Below, one piece after another: positions 39,458-47,000 of a stretch of 64,000 bases of DNA (position 1 is the first letter of the stretch; every line of letters starts with the position of its first letter). The position numbers and the translations under genes are program-made. The notes below the pieces were generated by a model. It saw nothing but the letters and a program-made list of their open reading frames with translations, was not told the DNA's origin and did no database searches. Origin of the DNA: Kryptolebias marmoratus (Eukaryota > Chordata > Actinopteri > Cyprinodontiformes > Rivulidae); assembly GCF_001649575.2 (NCBI RefSeq), contig NC_051445.1:11145364-11209363 (forward strand), given 5' to 3'.

Positions 39458-40568
39458 GATAATTAAAAAATGGAGCCCGTCATGCACTGAAGAGTAACTA
39501 CAACTGATGTGCTCAAGGAGCAGAGGAGGACACTCCACGGCACGGCACATTTCAGGACGGCACGGCACGAGTCAGCACACATGACAGCACCACGGACGTG
39601 TGTATGTAGGAGGGGGGGAGGGGGGTGCGCCATGCCAGCTCCCTGCCCTATCCCCAACCACTACGGCATGCCTCACGATCACTCCAAACACACTCCCCTG
39701 TACCTGCGTCTGAGTGTGTGAGGGAGGGGTGGGTGGCAGTGGCAGAGCTTGCCGGCCAGAGCTGTTTACTACACCTGTCACCAGCACTGAGACAACAAGA
39801 TTAGCAGCATGTTAGTACCTCTTGGGACATTTCACACGGAGCAATGCAGACTTGGATCACAGAAACGAGCTCACGCTGGCTGACGAGTCAATTGGGAATC
39901 AACGTAATGCCAGGAAATAGGAGGGGAGGGGGGAAAAATAACGTGCGTACAGAATGATAAGACACACACACAGGAACGTACACGACACACACAGACACAC
40001 ACGTGCATCTCGCAGTCCATCTCATTGCTTTTAAGTGGGGCTTACTGTGGATGTGGGGGATTCTCAAAAACAACAAATTCTTTCCCTCGTCTCACTCAGG
40101 CTTACGGGCCCATTACACTGATTGGAGCGCGCCGCCTAATCCGGTTCATGTAACGCCAAGGAGCCCCCGGTAGCTGCGCACGTGTCGCTGAGAGGGCTTC
40201 TGCTTCACTCCGTGAGCATTCGGAGTTTGTTTTAAAGCTTTCTAATTATTAACAAGAGGCTCTTAGGGTGACACGTCATGTATTATTCAGGCCTACTTTC
40301 CACCTTTTTTTAGGTGTTTCTCCAGTGGAGTGCAGCGATTATGTTTACAAATCTCAGCAGGTTTTTAAATAGGCGCTAACCTCCACGCAGCTGAATAAAA
40401 GTCTTTGGATCCGGCGCGTACGTGCCCTAACGGGACTGTCTTCACGGCCTGACGCCGCAGCGTTAACAGGAGATGAAGGCGAGAGGCGCTGTGGCAGTTT
40501 CCATGGCTACATCTGACAGCCGGCGCAGAAAAAAAAAATCCTCCCATCTATCTGCGGCGCTGTCACAC

Positions 40569-40613
<45 letters not shown>

Positions 40614-40844
40614 GAGCTGAAGCTTCTCCATGTTTCTTCCTCGTTCTGTCATTTCTTTTCGGCTTCTGTTTTCAGCGGCGTCAGGCGGGAGAGACCTACC
40701 TTTGTGCATCCCGGTGTATTTGTCCTTAATCACTGTTAGCTCGTAGATCTTGCCGAACTGCTCGAAGATGGGTTTGAGGTCCTTCTCCTCCAGGTTCCGG
40801 GGGATCTGCCCCACGAACAGCTTGATGGCGTCGGCCTCCTTCAT
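20800..40844 (-). CDS. celf3: CUGBP Elav-like family member 3 (11 of 12 coding exons visible)
   Basis: An RNA-binding protein that binds UGU/UG-rich RNA in neurons and controls alternative splicing, mainly in the nucleus. Visible exons: 40700-40844, (exon 2 missing), 25216-25264, 24591-24719, 24401-24480, 24148-24291, 23599-23743, 23170-23316, 23009-23074, 21402-21506, 21119-21262 and 20800-20937 region ending at 20927. With an 83-bp exon 2 the total is 1365 bp, or 454 residues; human CELF3 is 465. RRM1 is about 6-88 (RNP2 LFVGQI), RRM2 about 94-174 (LFVGML, KGCAFVKF), then an Ala/Gln/Pro-rich divergent linker, and RRM3 about 369-447 (IFIYHL, KCFGFVSF), ending [10 protein letters not shown]. 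The linker ([24 protein letters not shown]) fits CELF3 rather than CELF4, 5 or 6. The Gln run of human CELF3 is short here. Confidence 0.95.
21119..21262 (-). CDS. celf3: celf3 coding exon 11 (RRM3 first half)
   Basis: 144 bp, acceptor preceded by a TG repeat (sense) ending TCAG, donor TTCG|GTGAGA. It encodes [40 protein letters not shown] and KCF. It holds RNP2 (IFIYHL). Phase 1 at both ends, so skipping keeps frame but destroys RRM3. Confidence 0.96.
21266..21294 (-). promoter_or_regulatory. UG repeat at the celf3 exon 11 acceptor
   Basis: On the sense strand about 14 TG units lead straight into TCAG, the acceptor of exon 11, and replace an ordinary pyrimidine tract. UG repeats are binding sites for CELF proteins and for TDP-43, so auto- or cross-regulation of exon 11 is a reasonable inference. 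Confidence 0.5.
21402..21506 (-). CDS. celf3: celf3 coding exon 10 (Gln-rich)
   Basis: 105 bp, acceptor CCAATAG, donor GAAG|GTGATG. It encodes [29 protein letters not shown] and QQQQRE. This is where mammalian CELF3 (TNRC4) carries its CAG-encoded glutamine run; here the longest pure run is five. Confidence 0.94.
21880..22095 (+). repeat. dispersed repeat family B copy
   Basis: Contains CACCGAGGAGGTCGTGT, GGAAATTTC-like and GGTGGCGATCCGGATCAG blocks, ending GGAGGTTTGTGCTCTCCAAG. Related sequences recur at 55.80-55.96 kb and 56.09-56.30 kb. It lies in celf3 intron 9. Confidence 0.55.
22680..22935 (-). repeat. two degenerate hAT-like MITE fragments
   Basis: On the minus strand one fragment starts CAGGGGTGGGCAATCCTGG at about 22931 and runs to about 22765. 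A second starts CAGGGGATGTCAAACTC at about 22757 and runs toward 22680. Both starts resemble termini of dispersed fish hAT-derived repeats. No convincing target duplications remain. They lie in celf3 intron 9. Confidence 0.45.
23009..23074 (-). CDS. celf3: celf3 coding exon 9 (66 bp)
   Basis: 66 bp, acceptor CTTCCAG, donor ACAG|GTTTGT. It encodes [20 protein letters not shown] and YT, conserved in CELF3-6. Its length is divisible by three with phase 1 at both ends, so it could be skipped without a frameshift. Confidence 0.94.
23170..23316 (-). CDS. celf3: celf3 coding exon 8 (divergent linker)
   Basis: 147 bp, acceptor TTCTGCAG, donor CAAG|GTATCA. It encodes [34 protein letters not shown] and TNGVHPYQ. 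The TPP.IAATPV and VNGYS blocks are typical of CELF3. Confidence 0.95.
23599..23743 (-). CDS. celf3: celf3 coding exon 7 (divergent linker)
   Basis: 145 bp, acceptor CTGCAG, donor TCGG|GTAATC. It encodes [32 protein letters not shown] and [13 protein letters not shown], a match to the CELF3 linker. Confidence 0.95.
24073..24291 (-). CDS. celf3: celf3 coding exon 6 with three possible in-frame donors
   Basis: Acceptor GCTCACAG at 24292-24293. It encodes [20 protein letters not shown], then [20 protein letters not shown] and YNAYTQA. Homology suggests the exon ends after YTQA, at 24148 (GCG|GTCAAC, a weak donor). A GC-type donor at 24136 (CAG|GCAAGC) would add VNAQ, and a strong GT donor at 24073 (AGG|GTGAGT) would add 25 residues. 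All three keep phase 0. Confidence 0.85.
24401..24480 (-). CDS. celf3: celf3 coding exon 5 (RRM2 RNP1)
   Basis: 80 bp, acceptor GTTGCAG, donor CCT|GTGAGT. It encodes [20 protein letters not shown] and HGSRTMP; GCAFVKF is RNP1 of RRM2. Confidence 0.96.
24591..24719 (-). CDS. celf3: celf3 coding exon 4 (RRM2 first half)
   Basis: 129 bp, acceptor ACTCTCAG, donor AAAG|GTAAAT. It encodes residues 93-135: [20 protein letters not shown] with RNP2 LFVGML, ending RGPDGTSK. Confidence 0.96.
25174..25207 (+). repeat. (TG)n microsatellite beside celf3 exon 3
   Basis: About 17 TG units on the plus strand, so CA units in the celf3 transcript, just downstream of the exon 3 donor. CA-rich RNA is bound by hnRNP L, so it could influence inclusion of the 49-bp exon. 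Confidence 0.8.
25216..25264 (-). CDS. celf3: celf3 coding exon 3 (49 bp)
   Basis: 49 bp, acceptor CCTCAG, donor GGAG|GTGAGC. It encodes [16 protein letters not shown], the end of RRM1 and linker to RRM2, as in every CELF paralogue. It starts in phase 0. The sense strand has a CA repeat starting about 9 bases after the donor. Confidence 0.95.
25926..26099. other. assembly gap (174 N)
   Basis: Run of N with G homopolymers on both sides and a GT repeat on the left. It lies 0.7 kb upstream (sense) of celf3 exon 3. Confidence 0.98.
27836..28323. other. assembly gap (488 N)
   Basis: Run of N, with a long C homopolymer on its right flank. It is one of three gaps that could hide celf3 exon 2. Confidence 0.98.
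29640..30260. promoter_or_regulatory. CpG-rich block inside celf3, candidate internal promoter or enhancer
   Basis: CpG-dense sequence with paired GTTGCC(A/T)AG-type motifs (CCTAGCAACC near 29800 and TTGCCTAGTAAC near 29829) that resemble RFX X-box half-sites, plus a CAG/CGG tract. No coding exon was recognised in either strand. The regulatory role is inferred from composition only. Confidence 0.3.
30105..30143 (+). repeat. (CAG)9(CGG)4 trinucleotide tract
   Basis: Nine CAG units at 30105-30131 followed directly by four CGG units at 30132-30143. In the celf3 transcript it reads as CCG then CUG repeats. It is intronic on the current model. Confidence 0.9.
31695..32420. mobile_element. old palindromic element split by a hAT insertion
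   Basis: The left part begins CGTATTTTCCGCACGATAAG and GACTCACTGTCAATGAATGG, the same terminus seen reversed at 35.52-35.60 kb. The sequence is interrupted at 31862 and resumes after 32287. The right limit is not clear. The family name is not determinable from this window. Confidence 0.55.
31862..32279. mobile_element. hAT-type non-autonomous element (MITE), 418 bp
   Basis: Terminal inverted repeats read CAGTGGCGTCACTAGG on the left and, reversed, CAGGGGCGTCACTAGG on the right. The direct 8-bp duplication AAGCCGAC flanks both ends (31854-31861 and 32280-32287). An 8-bp duplication with CAG-starting termini is the signature of hAT transposition. No transposase coding sequence is inside, so it moved in trans. 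Confidence 0.9.
35300..35605. mobile_element. palindromic MITE-like element, near-complete copy
   Basis: Inward-facing ends carry the same blocks in inverted order: GTGCGCCTTATAATCCGGAG and GCGCCTTATATATGG on the left, CTTATAATCCAGTGCGCCCT on the right, then GTGCGGAAAATACGG. The matching terminus of a second copy is at 31.7 kb. Confidence 0.7.
38281..38671 (+). repeat. 391-bp exact direct duplicate, copy 2
   Basis: Identical as read to 17917-18307. It ends at the 738-N gap, and the contig holding it starts after a single N at 38088. Sequence 38089-38280 has no counterpart beside copy 1. Confidence 0.95.
38672..39409. other. assembly gap (738 N)
   Basis: Run of N, preceded by a GT repeat that ends the 391-bp duplicated segment and followed by a CT repeat. 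It lies in the interval that should contain celf3 exon 2. Confidence 0.98.
40569..40613 (+). repeat. (ATCT)n microsatellite
   Basis: About eleven ATCT units, within 130 bases downstream (sense) of the celf3 exon 1 donor. Confidence 0.9.
40700..40844 (-). CDS. celf3: celf3 coding exon 1 (start codon, RRM1 first half)
   Basis: 145 bp from ATG at 40844 to donor AAAG|GTAGGT. It encodes [20 protein letters not shown], then the rest of RRM1 beta1-beta3 up to TGMHK. It ends in phase 1 (a lone G), which requires an exon of length 3n+2 before exon 3. Confidence 0.95.
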
Positions 40845-41639
40845 TGGAACAAGGCGGAGGAGGAGGAGACGGCTGCGAAGGGCTGCGAGAGGCGAGCGGA
40901 GATCAGAACCAGGTTATCCCCGGAGAGAAGCAGCTGGTGCCGGACACGACCTATAGGCGGAAAGGGAAAAAGTTCAAGCCGCAATTAGTCGTATTTATTT
41001 AGCCTGGTGTTCAGCAAGAAAAGCAATTTATGCATTTACATTAAAATTGCATTTGTTGGGACACTAATACTTCTTATTTTGGGGTGAAATGAAAGATAGC
41101 AAATAACGTGAATGCAATAAAATAATAAATAAAACGACTTTGTGCTTTTATTTGAACTATTTATAGCCCAGTCTGATGACAAAGGAGCTCCAGGAGCTTC
41201 TTGTATGTGTGTGTGTGTGTGTGTGGGGGGGGGAATTATGCAAATGTTAATTAGTCAATCAAAAAACAATAACTGGCGCCTTTCTCCAATTAAAATCTAT
41301 ATTCAGGAAAAAATGAAAAAAAGGAGGGGGTAAATATCTGCGAGGAAGAGTTACCTTGTGGTGGACGGGCGGTGTTAGGGATCCCTGCAGATTAAAGGAC
41401 AGAAAAAGAATTATTAGTTGGTAAATGATGGCACCGGGGGCAGTTTCTTTGTTTAGGCAGCTGTAGGTTAGGCAGCCTACACACGGATGACACGGGGGGG
41501 CTCCGCTGCTCTTTGTCCGAGCCCCCCTCAATGTACACACGCATCATATATTTATATAGAAATATATACATATACAGGCATAAAAGGCGACGCATTTGGA
41601 ATATGAGGGCCACACATTAAAGCTCTTACCTTTAATAAA

Positions 41640-42640
41640 TAACTAAACGCAGCCCGGGAATAAATCGTGAGGATGCTCTCTCCGTCGGGTCCCCGTCGTC
41701 GTCCTCACCGCGTCCCGTCCGCCAGCCTCCCCTCTCTCTGGATGCGCTCCGCTCTTTGTGCCAGCTCCCCTCCTCCTCCTCCTCCTCCTCCTCCTCCTCC
41801 TGCTCCTCCTCCTCCTCTTCGGCGCACAGATAGCGTGTGTGTGTGTGTGTGTGTGTTTTGGTTGTTTTTTTGTTTTTACGGACAGAAATTAAAGCAGGTG
41901 ACGCTGCTTTATTGCTCCTGCTAACGTGGCACAGCTAGCTAGCTAGCTCTCCCGAAGCGCCCGATTTTATTTTGAATTAAGCTTTTTTTATTATTAATAT
42001 TAATACATTTTATTTTGGCTAGCTTACAACTGTTTCAACTAGAATGGTTTTCTTGTTACTGCCTTGTTTGTTCCCACCGGACTATTTTCTTTTTTTTTTG
42101 TAAACTATTACTATTTTCTGCCCTTTTTTCTCCCAGTTTGGAGTGTCTCGCGCGGCCAACGGTTGTATACGTCCGGTGTCGCTCCGCTCTCTGTTGCCCC
42201 CCCTCCCCCCTCTTCCAATCACCAAAGCGGTTTCTGGCTCGTGACGTAACTCCAAGGGACCGTTGGCAAATGCGTTCCCCGAGCTCACACGAAGAACGTG
42301 TTTAAAAAATCAAAACGGCCCTCAAAGACGCTTCAGTTTGATTCGTATTTTAGCGTACGCACTTGCTCGCCCCAGTGGGATTTTTTACAAGCATTTTTAA
42401 GCGTTTGAGCCACCCCGGCAGAGGGAAGGGGGTTCGCGGGTGTGAACGCGTCAGACGCCGCCTAAAAGGCGCGGCGCGGTGCGCGGAGCCGCCTATTGTT
42501 CTCGCCGCGAGCTCCTCTCTCCTTGGTGCTGAAACGCCGCTTCCGAAGCGCGCTCCCGACGACGGGCACGCCGTCACGACTACTACAGCTGTTCGCGCCA
42601 GAGCCCGAAATCACGCTCACACCCACGCGGGGCGAAATGT
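41640..42640 (-). promoter_or_regulatory. celf3: CpG-rich region upstream of celf3, candidate promoter / 5' UTR
   Basis: Lies 0.8-1.8 kb 5' (sense) of the celf3 start codon. It includes CpG-dense blocks near 41680-41750 and 42430-42610, a CCT repeat (41768-41817) and a TG repeat. No first-exon boundary can be fixed from sequence. Confidence 0.35.
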
Positions 42641-42656
42641 GTGACAGAGGGTGGAA

Positions 42657-42731
<75 letters not shown>
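42657..42731 (+). repeat. (GA)n microsatellite
   Basis: About 75 bp of almost pure GA, followed by a short CG-rich alternation. Confidence 0.92.
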
Positions 42732-42732
<1 letters not shown>

Positions 42733-43464
42733 GCGCGCGCGCACCTCGGGGATGGAGCTGGCCTACTTTTACGCGCTGCACTTTGGGAAAGCTGGAAACA
42801 TCCGAGCTGCTGAATGTATACATTCAGCTCTCCCAACATGGAGGCGATGAACCCGATGAACCCCTCGCGACTCTCACGTGGAGAGGGTTCACGCGGTTCA
42901 TGGTAATGATCCTGGCGAGAGGTCACCATCTGCCGGTCTTGACTCGTGCCCTTTGTGAGGCGGCACCCCTGCAGCCTCCGACAGGGAAGGGGGTAGGGGG
43001 TTCCTTCAGCACACCTCTCAGCACTTATGCACCCCCATACCATCAGAGAGGCAGGCTTTCGGATCGTGTTGTTGAAAGAGAACTATGGCCCATGTCCTAC
43101 GTTTCTGAGACGCGTCGCTGCTGTCGAAATTCACTTGATTTCACCCTAAAAGTTGTCTGATGTCTTCGCTTGAACACCTGATACGCTCAAAAATGGTCCC
43201 TCGTGAATAAAATATGGGTTTATAAGATTTGGAAATCACTGCATTTTGTTTTTATTTACATTTAAGCAACATCCTGATGTTTTATAAACTGATTTCTGAA
43301 CCATTAAATATATATATATGAGCAGTTGAGGCTGCTTTCTAACAAGGCTCTGTCATTTACAAGCCTGCCTTGGAATATGACCTCATAATTAGGCAGAAAT
43401 TGAATAATTTTTATTCATGATCCTGACAGCACTTGTATAAACTGGTATAAATGATACGCTGCAG

Positions 43465-43894
43465 TAGGTGCTGCCTCAGGTGGAGGAGTTTAAATGTGTC
43501 AGAGTCTTCTTCAGACAGAGTGTTGTGGACTCTCCGTCGGTCCGTTGTGATGAAGATGGAGTTGAACTCTCTGTTTACCCGTTGGTCTACGTTCCTACCT
43601 TCACCTGTGGTGAGGAACTCTGGGTAGAGACCGAAAGAACGAGATCACGCATACAGGCGGTCGAAATGAGTTTTCCTTACAGGGCAGCTGAGCGCTCCCT
43701 TGGAGATCGGGTGAGAACTTCAGTTATCCAGGAGGAACTCGGAGTAGAGCCGCTGCTCCTCCACATCGAGAGGAGCCAGCTGAGGTGGTTTGGTAAGGGT
43801 GCTCCCTAGAGACCTCCATAGGAAGAGCTGGAAGAGGAGCTGTGGAGAGAAGTCTGGGCTTCATGACCCGACTAATGGATGGATGGATGGATTG
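43465..43894 (+). pseudogene. LINE (non-LTR retrotransposon) 3' end relic
   Basis: Reading forward gives fragments of the C-terminal region of a fish reverse transcriptase: PQVEEFK, TERTRSRIQAVEMSF, then VEPLLLHIERSQLRWFG. A GGATGGATGGATGG tail ends the copy at about 43892. Internal frameshifts and deletions show it is inactive; the catalytic part is absent. Confidence 0.7.
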
Positions 43895-44503
43895 TAACAC
43901 ATCGTTCTTGGAAGACAGAAACAACCCAACATTTTTGAGCCAGAGACTGAAGAGGCTTTATAAACTTCCTGAACAGTGGCTTTAATTTATCTCTTCTGTG
44001 TTGTATTTATTGATCTAGATGGATTTAATTAACAAACCAAAGCAAAACTTCAAACTTCCAGCCCAGACTGGGAGGACCTCCAGCTGTCAGGCCTCTTTCT
44101 CCTGGTGACACTAGTTTGAAAACAAGCCCCTGAACTCATCCTGGAGCATAACTTATATAAAACGAACCTGCTCTGTTTGTCACTGGGCTTCATGTAACGA
44201 GAGTTTCTTTCTACGTTTTGAGCCGTGCTTTCATAAATAAAGAGGAGCTTCTCTGCCAAGACAGTAAAACGCAGGATATCCACCCCCAAGGCGTCTGTTT
44301 GCCTAGCTGATAATAAACATCTTTGCACAGTTAATATTTTACCAGCCCCCTTTTTTTTCCTCCCCCTAAAAAACAAACAAAGAGTTCTGGCTGAGAAGCA
44401 AAGCAAACGGGTCGTTTTGTGACCCAACGGTGCCACCGTTTGGTCAAAAGCGGCAGGACAAGAAAAAAAAAAAACAAACGCCACGCACCGCTTCTAATTT
44501 CAT

Positions 44504-44509
44504 TTTATT
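44504..44509 (-). terminator. adamtsl4: putative adamtsl4 polyadenylation signal (AATAAA)
   Basis: AATAAA on the minus strand about 2.4 kb past the adamtsl4 stop codon. Other hexamers exist in between (for example in AT-rich DNA near 44650 and 44830), so the real 3' end may be nearer. Confidence 0.3.
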
Positions 44510-46869
44510 CGAATCGAAGCTTCAGAAGAATGATTTCCCACACTGTTTTCTGTTTATACAGGATAAAAAACATATCTGCGTACACCGATAATAACAATCT
44601 CAGAACATCTAGTGGAGGAACTACGGCTCCTCAAAACAACAAGGAAACAAAAATAAATTACACTTTCTTCAGATCATAGATAAATAACTATGGTGTTTTG
44701 TGTACATTTATATAAAAATGTCATTTATACTACAAGGCATGAGAGACGAGGACGTCGCATTCAACACACACACGCACACACACACACACATCCATTATTC
44801 AGGCGCTGAGCTGTTATACGACAGTTAGATGTGAATAAATGAAGACTACGACGCCACTTCGGATTATTCTACTTTGTTATAAAAAGATTTTCCGGTGCGG
44901 CTGTCCAAAGACGTCACAGACATTAAAACACATCTGACACAAACACACAGACCCCTGGTGGGGCTGGGCGTCGGGGATGCGAACTTGCCGGGAGGCGAGC
45001 AGAATCGGGAGGCGTCGAAACCCGAGGGTCGGCGTTTGGCGCGGAGCGGTCCAGGTCGTAGAGCGAGCCCGGCGACGGACGGGCGTCTCACCGACGCCAC
45101 TCGTTCGGCATCTCCTGCCCAAGGGGGCGACGGACGGCGCGCAGATGTTTTGAAGACCTCAGCGGCAGCCGGATGTTTCTCGGCTTGACGGCCATGTTGG
45201 CGTCATCCCAACGAAACGAGCTCACTAACACCGATTTAACGCTCTCTGACTTACAGCTGGGTTTAAAACACGCCTAATAAAGCTGCTCAAGATTCTCTAA
45301 ATTGTTTTTCTCATATTTTTTAAGAGAAAACTGCAACTAAGACATTTGGAAACCTTTTATTTTCATCTACTGAGTCGTAGCTGCTCCGTTTCTGCTCCTT
45401 CTCCTTACTGTCCAGAGCCATGAAATATATTTGAAGCTTAAAATTAAGATAAGCATAAGTCATTAAAAGTCATATAAATAAGTAAAACTACTACAGCTCA
45501 GTTGGTAACATGAGGAAGTTAAAGATCCGTAATAAACTGATGGCAATCATTGGTATTTTTACACTCTCTCGAAGGCAGAAACCTTTGTTTGTGCCAACAT
45601 TTATTCTCATTTTTATAAAAAGGAAAGCTGTTCTTTCATTACTGTGTCACAACGACTTCATACGGTTCCCCTATTGTGGTTCCAAATTGAAAAATTATTC
45701 ATTTTTTGATGTTAGTTTTGATCAAAGCCACAGGAAGCCGCTTGCAGAGGCACCAAATGTGTCTGCAGGCCCGTCCTGGTTCCAGGAAATCACTTCTCTC
45801 ACTGTTTTTTTTATTGGTTTGCTTTTGGAAAATATAAACAACAAGAACAGCTAAAGTGGCCCGGGAGCCGGGAGTGAGTTTTAATATAACAGAGGCAGAA
45901 CAACCTTAGATTAGGTTTTAAAATCAAGGAGAAGAGCGATTTCATCACTAGATTCACCTTTAAATTGGGAAAAAAAAAACCACCAGAATCTACCTGTAGG
46001 TGGCGCTAATTAATTATGAGTAGTTTGGAAGCACAAAAACTCACGTCTCCAAGTGTTGCTTATTTTTGCAGCGTGAGAACACACAGAGAGAAACCGTAGC
46101 CTCCGGGTGCGCACGCCATTTTTACCAAACAGCTGCTGCCTTTTTTTTTTTTTTTTAGAAACTTGAACAAAGAAAAAAACAAAAACAAACTACATTTGTA
46201 TGTAGATCTGACTGGCCGGACAGAGCCTGCGCTGCTTAACATTCTTTGGGAAAGAATCTCGACTCTCGCGCTTTTATTTATTTTTTTTGGTCACTTCACC
46301 CGCCCCCGCCCTCCTTTGGTTCGGTTTGTCAAAAACGCCGAAGACGGATGACGCCGGAGGAAATAGTTTTTTTGGCAAACAGGAGAGGCTGTGTGTGAAC
46401 AGAATCCCTCCTGTCGGGGAGGAGAAATGACTACACCAGCCGAAACCTCTGCACGGACACGCCGTACGGTTCACCTGGCAACACGAGCGCATTTTTAGAC
46501 GTGACTTCTGCTCAGATTAGGAGGGGTTCCGACGAAGGCCCAGCTCGCTGCGAGCGCCTTCCTCTCCAACCTGACAGCCACAGAAACGAGCCTCCAGGAG
46601 CGTGAGATGGCCGCCCCCGTCGGTGTTAATGCGCCCCGGCAAGCTGAAGCACGCTCAGTGAGACACGCGTCTCCGGGGCGTGTGTTTGTGTACGGGGGGT
46701 GGGTGGGGGGTTACAGTTTACATAACCGGGAGGAGGAAGCAGCTGCTTTCACAGTGTTTTACCTGAAAACGTTGGGGGGGGGGAATGAACAGAAGCAACA
46801 AAGCTATATGTTATGTGAGTGACACGTCGAGTCTGAGCTGTCCGTTTCAGCACTCGGAGCCGCTCGCCC
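44510..46869 (-). other. region downstream of adamtsl4, possible 3' UTR
   Basis: No other gene is recognised here. It includes AC repeats (44766-44790), an AT-rich stretch (45300-45850) and homopolymer runs. UTR extent is inferred. Confidence 0.35.
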
Positions 46870-47000
46870 TCAGTGCCTCTTGGCGCGCTGGGCGCTCTGC
46901 GTGCAGGAGGCGCAGCAGGCCGTCTTGTAGTAGGAGTAGACGCACATCCTGGCCTGCACCACCATCATGCAGTTGTCCCGCCTGTCCCGGCAGTTTTTAT
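46870..47000 (-). CDS. adamtsl4: adamtsl4 last coding exon (PLAC domain and stop)
   Basis: 131 bp, acceptor GTTGGCAG, stop TGA at 46870-46872. It encodes [32 protein letters not shown] and a basic tail ending RAKRH. The six cysteines have PLAC-domain spacing. Confidence 0.95.

Larger units (their letters stand above)
25265..40699 (-). other. celf3: 15.4-kb celf3 interval between coding exons 1 and 3
   Basis: Contains N gaps at 25926-26099, 27836-28323, 38672-39409 and a single N at 38088. Each large gap is flanked by a G/C homopolymer or dinucleotide repeat on at least one side. Also present: a CpG-rich block with a CAG/CGG tract (29.7-30.2 kb), a nested hAT MITE (31.86-32.28 kb), a palindromic element (35.3-35.6 kb) and many GA/CT tracts. 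The 83-bp coding exon 2 should be here but I could not find it. Confidence 0.7.
40845..44500. other. intergenic stretch between celf3 and adamtsl4
   Basis: Apart from the CpG-rich celf3 upstream region, the GA repeat and the LINE relic, I see no gene. 43160-43460 and 43900-44480 are AT-rich with no recognised feature. Confidence 0.6.
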
